From: Basidiobolus meristosporus CBS 931.73
Lineage: Eukaryota > Basidiobolomycota > Basidiobolomycetes > Basidiobolales > Basidiobolaceae
Assembly (NCBI GenBank): GCA_002104905.1
Contig: MCFE01000153.1
Location: forward strand, 1-64,000
DNA: 64,000 bases
Reading direction: 5' to 3'
Shown piece after piece: positions 23,352-34,187 of the stretch. Each line of letters begins with the position of its first letter. Position 1 is the first letter of the stretch. The notes beneath the pieces were generated by a model. The model had not been told where the DNA came from. It made no database searches and saw only the letters and a program-made list of their open reading frames with translations. The translations under genes were made by a program, and so were the position numbers.

Positions 23352-23692
23352 TGTTGTAAGAGTTTTGGAGATATTGGAAGTATTGGGAGAACAAGTTGAT
23401 TATGTGGTTTTCACTTGATGATTTATTGAATGTAAAAGTAGTATTTATACTTTTACATGATCTTGGCAAAGCAAATGCCTAGAGTATGCTCAGGAAAGTC
23501 ATAAGAATATGTGTGCAAAGTTTGAGGCTGTTTGGACACTTGTCATAACTTCATGTTCTGAGTACCTGATACTTTGATGATAATATTATAAGTAAATCCC
23601 AACAAGGAATTTGCTCAGAATGCTATATGATTTGTAGGTAATGATTTAAGTGATTAAGGGGAATTTTGGTGTATTTATAAATTCTTACAACA
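23352..23692 (-). repeat. Solo LTR of copia family A
   Basis: About 341 bases beginning TGTTGTAAGAG and ending CTTACAACA, colinear with the LTRs at 31812 and 36149 but diverged. It has an inferred imperfect 5-bp target duplication (GTCAT left, GGCAT right). There is no internal domain, so it is the product of LTR-LTR recombination. Confidence 0.85.
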
Positions 23693-23906
23693 GGCATTAC
23701 AGCCCAGTGATGATATTCCATTCCAAGTATAGTCACAGGTTTGCTTTGCTCATATTCTTTGCTTAGAAATAGAGCATATAATAGTTGTTTGTTGCTTATA
23801 AAGCAAAATATGGATCCTCATTGCTGCAAAGTTGTGAGCTTCCATCCAATGTATATTTCTCCCAGCTTGCATCCATTGCTTCAATGATACCCCTCAAGGT
23901 CACTGT

Positions 23907-24236
23907 TGTTGTACAAGCTGTGGGGATATTGGAGGTAACTGAGAGAAGTAGATTATGTGGTTTTCACTTAATGAAATGTAAAAGTAGTATTTATAATTTC
24001 TCATGCTTTTGGCAAAAACGGGCAGGATACACTTAGAAAGGTCCCAAAAATATGTATGTAAAGTTTGGGGCCACTTTACCAGCTTGGATATTTTCTCATG
24101 CTCTGAATGCCTGATATTTTGGTGAAATACACTTGGTAAGCCCCAACAAAGTATTTGGCCAGAATTCTCTAAGGTTTGTAGACTATAATCTAAGTGACTA
24201 GGTTAAGTGAATATTTAGATGTCACTACAAAATTTA
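23907..24236 (-). repeat. Degraded LTR of copia family A
   Basis: Starts TGTTGTACAAG and continues through TTATGTGGTTTTCACTTAAT, AAAGTTTGGGG and TATTTTGGTGAAAT to a broken end near 24236. It is older than the copy at 23352. The 214 bases between the two LTRs hold no coding sequence that I recognise. Confidence 0.75.
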
Positions 24237-25672
24237 CCACTATTCGGGGATAGCTGGATTTATGCTTGGGATATAAGTTGAATCATAATATCAGGTCCCA
24301 GATTTTATTCAAATTTTACACTTGATCAAGCAAGCCCGAATTCTGCAAATTGCACTGTGGGGTCTTCTTTAAGGCACTAAAAGACTTTACTAGCATTAGA
24401 TGCTTAATTCATTCTGGCCCCAAGACTAGATTTATTTGCTTTCAACCAGTTTGCGGTTTGAACACTGGATAGTACAATTGGAGGGCCATTTAAGATTTTA
24501 CTGTTGTTTCGCAGGCAAATGAGCCTATATGTATCCCTCCCCATTCATGCCCTGAATATGCTCACAATGTAAGATACCTATGATGTAAATGGATTTTTGG
24601 AAGGGAATATAGAAGTGCAGATTTGCATATTTACCCCAATTGGTAGAAGAAACTTGTAAATTGATGTATGCTTAGCTTTGGGAGCAAGTGAGTTTGGAGA
24701 CAAGTATATAAGATTATTAGCCTTGATCTTAACACTATCCTGTACCCAGTTAAAGTCGATATATACATTGTTGGATTCTTCAATGGCATTACTCTGGCGT
24801 ATCCATAGCTCTGAGAAAACATGTAATCCAACTGATCAACCCCGGCCAAATGAACTACTGAGCACTAAATCTATTGTTTACTACGCAATTTGACAAAAAC
24901 ACCTGGTCAGAAAACCAACCCCCATACCCCTGGGTTCGGTGCTCACCAAACCAGCCCCCTTTTCCCTCATGATAACAAAATCCTGACCAGTCTTCGTGAG
25001 TCAGACAGAATCAAACGCTGATGTAGGTCACCTATACAAAACTCAAATGAAATCCGGTTGTCTCACATCAGAGATTGCGTATATCACCGTGCGGGGCACG
25101 GTATTCCTGGCCCATGAAACAGATACCCAAACATATCGCTGAGCAATCCTGCAAGCATACTGGAGATGTTTGAGGAAGTGGGAATGGAATTGGAATGGAG
25201 CTGGCTTGAAAATGGGTAGAACTGAGGCTGTGTCTCGTAGGTTTGCACAATCCGGGCAACTCTGACAATGTGGACCAGTACAGATTTCTCCGCTGAATAA
25301 AGGGATTCAGATGGACGCGGATATGAACACAAGATATCCAAATTGGCGGCTGTGTTACATTGTGATCCGTGGAACGTGTTCTAAATGGAATCGCTTAGTA
25401 TGTGAAAGGTGTACATGTTCTCGGTGCTAGCCTAAATTAAGGGATTCCATACAAATCGGTCCGCTAAATCCCAACTGTGGCAAGAAGCACCATCACCATG
25501 CTTGAAACGGCACATTAACCATCACGGTCGGTCTGAAATACAAACGGAGCACCAGGAGCCATACTTGTACATGTCCACTGGAAAATCCTCTGCGCATTCC
25601 CAACCACCGTTTCAATTAATTTGTCAAGTGCCCCTAAGCCCCATACACCCCTGTGCCTCGATTTTCCACATC
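24237..25672. other. Intergenic, no gene recognised
   Basis: AT-rich to about 24900, then more balanced. There are several short overlapping frames on the minus strand near 25070-25340 but no domain, splice chain or LTR. Confidence 0.35.
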
Positions 25673-26053
25673 ATGGCATCCACAAGGAAGCTAGGACTCA
25701 TAGCAGTGGTAGCTTTTGCTACAAGTGGCACCTGGGAGAATGGTGATCTAGCTGAGAAGCTGGCTGCGCCCTTGAATTGTGTGGTTTTGGGTTCGGGTTA
25801 CGACTCCCGTCGTATCCCCGAAATCAAGTGGCATGCCATCCTCGAGCCAGAGTGCGTACGAGCTGGATGCAACCCAAATCTAACGTATGCGGGTGAAGCC
25901 AATCAGATGCCACTGCCGATTGGGACTACGCTCAAAGCAGCTAATGGCGCCCTGCCTGTAGATGACAAGCATATGATAAGCAGCTGGGCAGGATCAGTTC
26001 TGCAGATTTGTTGGGTGATAATCCTCTTGAAACTCCCATGTGCATTGGCCTAG
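25673..26053 (+). CDS. Possible small secreted protein, unrecognised
   Basis: An ATG at 25673 opens a frame of 126 residues. Residues 1-19 look like a signal peptide (MASTRKLGLIAVVAFATSG). Cysteines fall at 36, 61, 66, 103 and 123. The C-terminus is hydrophobic (ICWVIILLKLPCALA), which is unusual for a soluble secreted protein. It could be read-through into an intron beginning after about residue 95, or a membrane or GPI-like tail. The frame is open further upstream but without a better start. No family is recognised and it may be spurious. Confidence 0.35.
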   Translation: MASTRKLGLIAVVAFATSGTWENGDLAEKLAAPLNCVVLGSGYDSRRIPEIKWHAILEPECVRAGCNPNLTYAGEANQMPLPIGTTLKAANGALPVDDKHMISSWAGSVLQICWVIILLKLPCALA

Positions 26054-26495
26054 AGGCATTGGCTCTTGCTTGGGCCAAACAAAAAAATGGTTTCATTCCA
26101 GTTTATTCGGAAGGGTTTTGTGGCCTCAGGAATGGAGGACCGAACATCTAAGATTTTTGGATGGAAAATGGAGTAAATTGTACAGTTGCCACTGCTTTCA
26201 TAGAAACGTTAAAATAGATGGAAGGTGGGGGAATTTACAAGGAAAGCGTAGACATTAAGGTAGCTGATCATCGATATTATGCAAGTCGAATTAAAACTTT
26301 TGGGTCAATATCATATTACAGTCCAGTGGTTCTCAAACTGTGACCATAAGCCGAAGGGAAATGGCGTGAAGCGTGGGTTGAAAGGAGTAAATACACAGGT
26401 CGACTTGCTCTGGGACAGTCGCGACATTTCCGGCTCCGTATTGACGTGGACCTAGGTCCATCAACGCGAACATTCTCAGGTGGAGGACTGTTTGC
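26054..26495. other. Intergenic, no gene recognised
   Basis: No gene or repeat is seen in the 442 bases between the possible secreted protein and the 3' end of the receiver-domain gene. Confidence 0.4.
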
Positions 26496-26996
26496 TCACT
26501 TCGGCAGCCCTGTGACCTTTTCTAGGGCGCTCCTTAGCTCGTCAAGACTGACGGGCTTACCAACACAAGCATTCATTCCCACCTCAGTGTAGTACCGGCG
26601 ATGCTCCTCTAGGTCGTTTGTGGTAACTGCGATGATAGGGATTTGTCTGTTGGACTCAAGAACTTGGAATTTGCTGTATGGGTTTCGAATCTCCTGTGTA
26701 GCCTCAACTCCGGTCAAAACGGGCATATCGATGTCAAGGAGGATGAGGTCGTAGAGGTGGAGCGATAACGCCTCGAGGGCTGACAGTGGGGAGGTGGTGG
26801 CGTAGGTATACTTCACGACATTGGTGAAGTATTTCTTTAACATACGTGTGACTATATTGAGATAGATATGATTATCGTCTACGACTAAAACCCTGAGACC
26901 GTCCTGGAGATCACAGGAACTCTCAGAGGAGGGTGCCGGAAGTTTAAAAGGGCTTTCAACAGATACAGGGGAAGCATGGTGGGCGCTTACACACAT
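26496..26996 (-). CDS. Stand-alone response-regulator receiver-domain protein
   Basis: A phosphorelay receiver, expected to accept phosphate from a histidine-phosphotransfer protein or hybrid kinase. It is a single exon of 166 residues starting with ATG. After a Ser/Pro-rich leader (1 to about 32), the REC domain has all key residues: the acidic pair D40-D41 (VLVVDDN), phospho-acceptor D88 (LLDIDMP), the switch T125 or T126 (IAVTTND) and the conserved K147 (VGKPVS). No output domain follows, as the protein ends about 15 residues after the last helix. In fungi, REC domains usually sit in Skn7, Ssk1 or Rim15, or in hybrid kinases. Stand-alone receivers such as Candida Srr1 are fewer. Some residues typical of the hybrid-kinase receiver end (GMNACVGKP) suggest descent from such a kinase. 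Confidence 0.85.
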   Translation of the reverse strand: MCVSAHHASPVSVESPFKLPAPSSESSCDLQDGLRVLVVDDNHIYLNIVTRMLKKYFTNVVKYTYATTSPLSALEALSLHLYDLILLDIDMPVLTGVEATQEIRNPYSKFQVLESNRQIPIIAVTTNDLEEHRRYYTEVGMNACVGKPVSLDELRSALEKVTGLPK

Positions 26997-29900
26997 GACT
27001 ACTTGTAAAGAAGAAGGGAAGCAAGTCGACTACTAGTAGAGGTAAGAAGCCAGCAATTTATATGTAGCCCACAAAATGCGAAAGCAGCGAAGAATTGAGG
27101 ATGGGTACGGGATCAATGCGAATTAATATAGTATTTGACCAGGTCAAATGAGAAAAAAAAGGTTACACGAATGTTGATGGATGAGCAAGTTTAAGGGTGA
27201 ATGGGTGGATATGAGACACCATTCGCTGCGCAAGCCAATTAGGAAAAAGAAAACATGTTAGATGAAAACCACCAGATCAGAATCGCTATTTCAGGATGGG
27301 CGGGGGCACACATCAGTAAGTTCTATCCCTTGCAATACATTGCCATCCATTTCTGTCGCCCTAACCTTATTTGGAGTCACGGAAGTCCGTATTAAAGTCA
27401 GCCTGCCGAGCGACCATTGGCTCCTACGCCTGTCTCTATGCTCAAAATAGCAATCACTCTCTCTGGGTGAGATCAGTTCCCCCGAGTAGGGAGTTGCGGT
27501 TTAGTTTTAGCCTCTATCGGGTACTTGTTTTGGAAGCAAGCGCCCAATCCAGTAATACAGTTCAGAGCACAATAGTAACCAACCCCAACAATTTGACCAT
27601 TGTATCAGACTCTCCAACTACAATAATAGTATCGGCGATTCCGGCATTGGATAGGTGGGTAAATAGTTGGCTAAATATATATTCTCCCCTTTCCAGCAAG
27701 CGGGTAGTACATATCGCAGTGTAGATGCCATTGGGAATGTACAGTGGAAGGGTTGATTGCTTGATACACAGCAACGAAATCTATTCCCGATTCTCTGCAT
27801 ATTCATTGCCACACCAGGCAACCTGGACTACTTATCGACATGGATGTCATGCCATGCTGCACCGCAAATAGGATGGTCAATTAATCCACCGCAATTTCAC
27901 ACCAATCCAGCGTAGGTTGCCCATTCGACCATGCGCGACACTCGGCAGCCTCGCGCTGCTATAGCTCTCTTGTGCATAGCCCACTACCGACCCTGGTAGC
28001 ACAGCCACTGCGAAACCAGATTACGGATGCTAGCCCTCTTGACATCTAAATGTCAAATCTCTGTCGCTTAAAGTATATCCCGAAATCGAATATTCTCTTC
28101 ATCTTGTGCAGCACGCTTGTTTACTTTGACAGCAATACCTCGATCGAGTAATACCAATTGAGCTAAACTTAGCAACCTATCTTCTATCTCTATGGAATTC
28201 ATCGATAACACGCTAACCATATGCATTCGCAGGTCCAGTCAGCAGCTTTCCTGTTTAAGCCAGCCGCCCCAATCAAATCACCAGCGAGCATTGAAAACTT
28301 TAAAATGAATAAGCCTGTACTTCATTGGAATCTTCTCATCTTGCCATGTGATTGAGGTGTTATCTCTCACTAGTTTTGCAGTGGTGATACCGTCCCCACC
28401 TCGAGCCCAAACTGCCAAACCAGGTGTACCAGTGCTTCATCCGGTATGGTGCTGGGTGATTCGCCAGCCATTCAACTCGACATCACCCTGCAAGCCCTGC
28501 GACTCGAACAAGTGGGTAGAGGGCGGGTAATTTGCATTGAGAGCATCAGCCTCTGGTAGTCACGGCCTCTTCACCTTCCATAACTGGGAGTCTGGGGGAG
28601 ATTTGTTGCCCAAATCCCATGATTGTTTTGCAATGCTGAATATAGATTCCTGGCCAAGCTAGCCTTGCATGGCTTAATGAATGCACAGAACAGATGCAGG
28701 AAGCGACTGTATTCATTTCGGGTTACATTGGTGATAGGTGAATGGTATCGACGAGGTACCTTGGATATATTTGATGATCAGATGCGTTTCTGATGGAAAT
28801 CTGCAGAAATTTGGTTAGACTGTGATCGTGCGCCCGCCTCATCTATATCCGATGGGACATGTTGAGCGCCACTCCCGAAGGAATATTGGGTACCCAGTCA
28901 CCCGGCAGAAAATGGCTTGTAGCACGATGCTTTTTTGTCGTGCAAGCCCGCATCCTGCTAGGCGTGGACCAACTGGAAGCTTCGCAGGGATTGGTGAGCG
29001 GCTTGACAACCATAGAAGGGTCTAGTTCGGATCGATTTTGGGTTGATTAAGCATCCCATCCATTTCAGCATATCCATCGGAAACCATCAGATAGCCACCG
29101 GCGCCATTAGGAATCGGATGATTTTGGTGGGATGCACCTAATCAAAACAATGGTTTGATTTGGCTAGCCTATCCAATTGACACAGCTTGGATGCGCGCCA
29201 AGCACTGCACTTGCAATGGGTACTCAGTGGACGGTTCCCATGACACCCTACACTCAGAGATTGTCCCTTTCCATTCCCAAGGCACCGCCATCGAGGCAGA
29301 CATCGCCCCAGGTCGCTTCGGCCGCTCCTGTCTTCCTCCGTTCGCACTCCCCATGCCTTAGGGCTTTCTAAAAAGGGGCTGGTTGCGTGGATTCTAGATA
29401 CGCCGTCTATTGGCCTAATGGTCCATACGGATGTGACTCTGGCGTGGTGGAAAGTGCTGACCAGGTTGAGCCAGGCTAGTTTTCTGACGAATCGCAAGGA
29501 ATCCCCGGATGGAAACGCCATTCCCACAAATGATTAATCCCCTCATTTTGAACGAATGAAATGACTCCCTCCGGGCAGTCAGATGATCCGATGGTGGATT
29601 ACTCATTCAGTCCCAGATCTCGCACTGGCGATGGTGAGTTGCATGAAGAGTGCTGGAGTATTCGTGATGAGTTAATTCGTACCAATCCAGTTGATTGCAT
29701 GGCTCACCATCCAGGACAGCTGCCCTAATGGAGAACTGGTGTCTCTCCAAGGTTGCAGTCCAATCGTGACACACGAGAAGCGTCTATGGAAGTCTTGGTG
29801 GGATCTAGATGAAACAACCAGGTGATGGTCCACTCCCACTAAAAAGGTGCATTTGCGATCCATGGTCGACTTCTCACCAGGGAGCTGGCATTTGGCTGAT

Positions 29901-31369
29901 AGAGATACGTCACGAATGTGGCTCGCTAATACGCATCTCAAGTGCTTGCTAGTGGTGAAGTAAAGTCGTAGGTTGGAAGGGTAGGTGGTCAGACAGGGAT
30001 GGCTTGCCAAGTTGCCACATGCTCACGTATAAGCAAGATTCCTTCCAGAAGGCCAGTGTGGTCCTCATTACTTCCACATAGTGTTTTCCAGCAGGTAACA
30101 CCATTGGTAGTCAGCTGATTAGTTGGCCATCCGGGTCAGTTAGGTTCCGTGGTTCAATGCCTGTTGGAATCCCAATTTCCCCAAACATGTGGAATTCATG
30201 CCAAAAGATGATGATAGACTAGCCATAATCGCCCACTTATGGACAATTTATTTATAAACCTATTATATATATATATATATATGCTGCATGAAAAATACTT
30301 ATGTCCTGTAAACACCATACTGATTGGTGGGAGTCCATGGGGTTTCCGGAGTGAGCAATTTGCAATAACCTCGACACCAGTCCGACGTCTAATGAATCTG
30401 GTACCACTAATCCTCACTACACCATGCTCACCACTAGGGATTCGATTCTCAACTGCTGACACTGTATTTCGTGACATCCTGTTGAAGATGTCGAGATGGT
30501 GTGGGGTCTTAGCCCATAACATTAATTGGGATTTGGCTGAAATTAATACCTTGCAGTGGCACTTGCTTGCCACCATCTGGCTGGAGAGTACGGTCAAATC
30601 GACGTGACCTGAACTATTGCCTGATCGATGGTATCCTTTTGGGGCAATCTACTTTGAAAACCGGTAAGGGTCGTCACTTTACTGATCAAGTGTATCGCTG
30701 ATAAGCATACAATGGAATAACCCTGGAAAGCTAACTGTACCGGCATCACCAGTGGAAACTTCTGTGGCTGTCTTGAGGGGGGGGGTTGATCCCCTCTGGA
30801 TTCAATATTTCTTCAGGATTAACCCAGCCTGGATTAAGGCGATTGCTTCACGGTGTTATGCTGAAGATAAAATCGTGGTGTCTGTCTATTTTACAGGTTT
30901 GTGTGAGCCACAACAAATCCCAAGTATTGGAAAATGGATACCAGGATTTGCGTCTGCATATGTGATTTGGTGATAATGCAGCGTGACGCTTACTTGTGGG
31001 TATATAGAGGGGAAGCCGAGCAATCATTCATTTGATTGTCCTTCAAATGCCAGTAGATGGTTCAAGCTAGACTCTTTTGCTGTTCTTTTGTTTCTCCCCA
31101 TCTTTTTACTCCAGGCTCCCAATGGTATGCTTCACAGCCTCCTGTAACCAGATTTTGGGGAGTATTGAAGAGGTCGGACAGAGCCAGAACATTTGTAGGG
31201 CATCATCACATGCCTGCTCGTTGTGGAATGTAAAAGTGTTGCTGGGAGACAGATTCTAAAAGGCTGGTACAGCTTTTCAAGTTTCTTCATTGCTTGCTCA
31301 ATTAAACCGCTACTCACGTTGTAAACATAGAATCAAGCAATACCTAAATTGACTAATACTTGTAGATAT
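26997..31369. other. 4.4 kb without a recognisable gene
   Basis: The start holds the receiver-gene promoter. From about 27250 to 31300 there are overlapping short frames (up to 133 codons) on both strands, none with a recognised domain or a convincing exon chain. Composition at about 28200-31000 is less AT-rich than the flanking transposon DNA, so a decayed or lineage-specific gene may be hidden here. An AT microsatellite lies at about 30263-30282 and a G-run at about 30777-30785. Confidence 0.35.
30263..30282. repeat. AT dinucleotide microsatellite
   Basis: About ten AT units in intergenic DNA. Confidence 0.85.
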
Positions 31370-31713
31370 TGTTGTATAACTCATAATTCCCCTGAATATT
31401 CAACTAACTTAGTCACTTAGATCATTACCTTCAAATCCTAGAGTATACTGACCAATCTTGTCGGGATTTACTTACAGTATTTTCACCAAAATATCAGGTA
31501 CCCTGAACATGAAAATTAGATAAGTTGTCCAAACAGCCCCAAACTTTGCAAACATCTTCTTGGGACCTTCCCAGGCTTATTCTATGTGCTTTTTATGCCA
31601 AGACCATGTAAAAGTATAAATACTACTTATATGTTCAATAAATCATTAAGTGAAAACCACATAATCTACTTGTCCTCCAAATCACTTCCAATATCTCCAA
31701 GACTCTTACAACA
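31370..31713 (+). repeat. 5' LTR of the old copia element
   Basis: 344 bases, TGTTGTATAACTC to CTCTTACAACA, the reverse complement of the young element's LTR type. It is followed at once by a mutated primer-binding site (GGCTATGAGGCCC). Confidence 0.9.
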
Positions 31714-31744
31714 GGCTATGAGGCCCAAGCTGTCACTCTCTGCA

Positions 31745-31811
31745 ATGTCCAATACTGCTATTACTGGAACTTTTCCCTTTGCTGAAAAGTTGGATGGATC
31801 TAACTACCAAG
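31745..31811 (+). pseudogene. gag 5' fragment of the old copia element
   Basis: ATG at 31745 encodes MSNTAITGTFPFAEKLDGSN and then YQ, the conserved start of family-A Gag, cut off by the insertion of the young element. The frame resumes in homologous sequence at 36498. Confidence 0.9.
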
Positions 31812-32160
31812 TGTTGTAAGAGTCTTGGAGATATTGGAAGTGATTGGGAGAACAAGTAGATTATGTGGTTTTCACTTAATGATTTATTGAATGTAAAAGT
31901 GGTATTTATACTTTTACCTGGTCTTGGCATTACAAACACGTAGAATAGGCTAAGGAAGGTCCCAAGAACATGTGTGCAAAGTTTGGGGCTGTTTGGACAA
32001 CTTTGAGAATTTTCATGTTCTGGGTACCTGGTATTTTGGTGAAAATATTCTAAGTAAATCCCGACAAGGAATTTGGTCAGTATTTTCTAGGATTTGAAGG
32101 TAATGATCTAAGTGACTAAGTTAGGTGAATATTTAGGTGGAAATACGAATTTTTACAACA
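31812..32160 (-). repeat. 3' LTR of the young copia element
   Basis: TG...CA ends with inverted termini TGTTGTA/TACAACA. Read on the minus strand it carries a TATA-like TATAAATA and an AATAAA signal close together, as expected for LTR promoter and polyadenylation signals. The polypurine tract (GCTGAGTGGGAG on the minus strand, 32161-32172) adjoins it. Confidence 0.92.
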
Positions 32161-32171
32161 CTCCCACTCAG

Positions 32172-34187
32172 CTAAATGTTCATACTGACTAGTCCTAATT
32201 TTGACCTAAGATATTCAAACTTGTCTCTAGCTAATGGTTTGGTAAATATGTCTGCAATCATTTCATCTGTAGGACAGTAAACTAAGCTAACTAAGTTACT
32301 CTCTATAGCTTCACGTATGAAATGATGTCTAATATCTATGTGCTTGGTTCTAGCATGAAAAGTTGGATTTCTACCTAATTGTATACATCCTTGATTATCT
32401 TTAAATAAAGTAATAGGCGTTTTTTGACATAGGCCTAAATCTGTTAAGAGTTTTCTTAACCACATTGCTTCTTTTGTAGCTTCACAGGCTGCCATATACT
32501 CTGCCTCTGTAGTAGAAAGTGCTACGGTTGGTTGCTTTCTTGAATTCCATGAAATTGCTCCTTTACAGTAAAGAAAGGTGTATCCTGTGGTGGATCTTCT
32601 GTCTTCTAAATTTTGTCCCCAATCAGCATCAGAGTATCCCACAAGATCCTGTTCTGAATCCTTATAAGTGTATCTTAAGCAGATATCAGCAGTTCCTTTT
32701 AGGTATCTAAAAATCCGCTTAACTGCTGCAATATGATCAGATCCATAATTCTGATTATGTTGGCTGACAACTCCCACTGAATATGAGATATCTGGACGTG
32801 TTCCAAGCATGATATACATCAGACTGCCGACCATAGATTGATAAGGAAAGTCAGGGCTTTCAGATGGCACCAAGCTCTCTTGATTTGGTTGAGTTTTGAC
32901 CAAGTTAAGGTTTGTCTCCATTGGGGTAGCTGCCGGTTTACAGTCTTCCATTTTGTACTTCTTTAGTATATCTTGAATATACTTGGATTGGCTTAGGGTA
33001 ATAGTCTGGGTACTTCTGTCTATGGAGAACTTAATCCCTAAGTAGTAACTGAGTTCTCCTAGATCGGACATCTTGAACTCCTTAGATAGGCTGGATTTAG
33101 TGTCTTCCAATGTTTCTAGGTTATTGGTGGCTATAATAAGATCATCCACATATAGAGCTAATAGAACTGGATTTGCTCTATCTGGCTTATAGTATATACT
33201 ATAGTCAGCATTACTCCTTTTGAAACTCAAAGATTCCAAATAAGAATCTATCTTGCAATTCCAGGCTCTCAGTGATTGTTTGAGACCATATAGTGACTTT
33301 TTAAGCTTGCAGACCAAATGGGGGTTATCTTGGTCAACAAACCCATCAGGCTGGTCCATATACACATCCTCATCAAGTTCTCCATTCAAAAATGCAGTTT
33401 TTACATCCATTTGATGAATAAAAAACTTATATTTGGCTGCAATAGCCAATATTAATCTGATGGAATTAAACTTGGCTACCGGTGCAAAGGTCTCAGTATA
33501 GTCAAGTCCTTTTGTTTGAGAGTATCCTTTGGCTACAAGTCTTGCTTTATATCTTTCAATTGTACCATCAGCCTTGTACTTTGTCTTGAAGACCCATCTG
33601 CATCCAATTGATTTTCGGCTGATTGGTAATTTGACTAAGTCCCAAGTTTGATTTTCCATCAGGGCCTGATATTCCTCAGTCATTGCAGATCTCCAAAACT
33701 TTGTCTGAGGGCTATTTAGGGCCTCTTTTACAGTTTGGGGTTCATCAATATGGACTGAATAGGCATAGGCTAAGTTTGTACCCTCATTAATATAGTAATT
33801 TGGGCTATTTCTTGTCCGATTTGATCTCCGGGCATTTGATACTGGAATGATCACTTCTGGGATATTCCTGGGCACTGATTCTGGCTGAACCACAGTTGTA
33901 GAGTCCTCTGGAGTGAAAAAATTTTCATTGTTTTGCTCTGATTCAATTCTGACAATTGGTGGACTTGAGATCAAATTTTTGTCATCATCTGATGTCATTT
34001 TTTGTGAAAATTTTGAATTTTCATCAAACAACACATCCCTGGACTTGATCAGCTTCTTTGCTTCGGTATTGTAGAGTCTGTATGCCTTACTCTCATTGCA
34101 GTAGCCCAAAAATATGCATTTTACACTTTTTGGCTCAAATTTTGACTGATTTCCGGCCAGTTTTTTTGGCATATGCTGTACACCCAA
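32172..34187 (-). CDS. Copia polyprotein, C-terminal part: integrase tail, reverse transcriptase, RNase H
   Basis: 671 codons. This is the downstream part of a gag-pol frame, not an independent gene. Its nominal start lies inside the integrase C-terminal region and its frame is offset from the upstream part. The integrase tail KCIFLGYCNESKAYRLYN is followed by a Ser/Pro-rich linker. The reverse transcriptase carries WVFKTKYKADGTIERYKARL, the first catalytic Asp in HQMDVKTAFLNGEL (D261), KSLYGLKQ, and the YVDD box at 346-349. RNase H has GYSDADWGQN, STTEAEYMA and KDNQGCIQL, ending in ADIFTKPL near the C-terminus. No internal stop is present. It abuts the polypurine tract and LTR. All catalytic residues that I can check are intact. 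Confidence 0.92.
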   Translation of the reverse strand: MGVQHMPKKLAGNQSKFEPKSVKCIFLGYCNESKAYRLYNTEAKKLIKSRDVLFDENSKFSQKMTSDDDKNLISSPPIVRIESEQNNENFFTPEDSTTVVQPESVPRNIPEVIIPVSNARRSNRTRNSPNYYINEGTNLAYAYSVHIDEPQTVKEALNSPQTKFWRSAMTEEYQALMENQTWDLVKLPISRKSIGCRWVFKTKYKADGTIERYKARLVAKGYSQTKGLDYTETFAPVAKFNSIRLILAIAAKYKFFIHQMDVKTAFLNGELDEDVYMDQPDGFVDQDNPHLVCKLKKSLYGLKQSLRAWNCKIDSYLESLSFKRSNADYSIYYKPDRANPVLLALYVDDLIIATNNLETLEDTKSSLSKEFKMSDLGELSYYLGIKFSIDRSTQTITLSQSKYIQDILKKYKMEDCKPAATPMETNLNLVKTQPNQESLVPSESPDFPYQSMVGSLMYIMLGTRPDISYSVGVVSQHNQNYGSDHIAAVKRIFRYLKGTADICLRYTYKDSEQDLVGYSDADWGQNLEDRRSTTGYTFLYCKGAISWNSRKQPTVALSTTEAEYMAACEATKEAMWLRKLLTDLGLCQKTPITLFKDNQGCIQLGRNPTFHARTKHIDIRHHFIREAIESNLVSLVYCPTDEMIADIFTKPLARDKFEYLRSKLGLVSMNI

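Noticed and set aside
34135-34187. Programmed frameshift between integrase and reverse transcriptase
   Set aside because: Copia recoding normally lies at the gag-pol border. A +1 shift is needed on an A run and the older copy keeps frame, so an indel or sequencing error is preferred.
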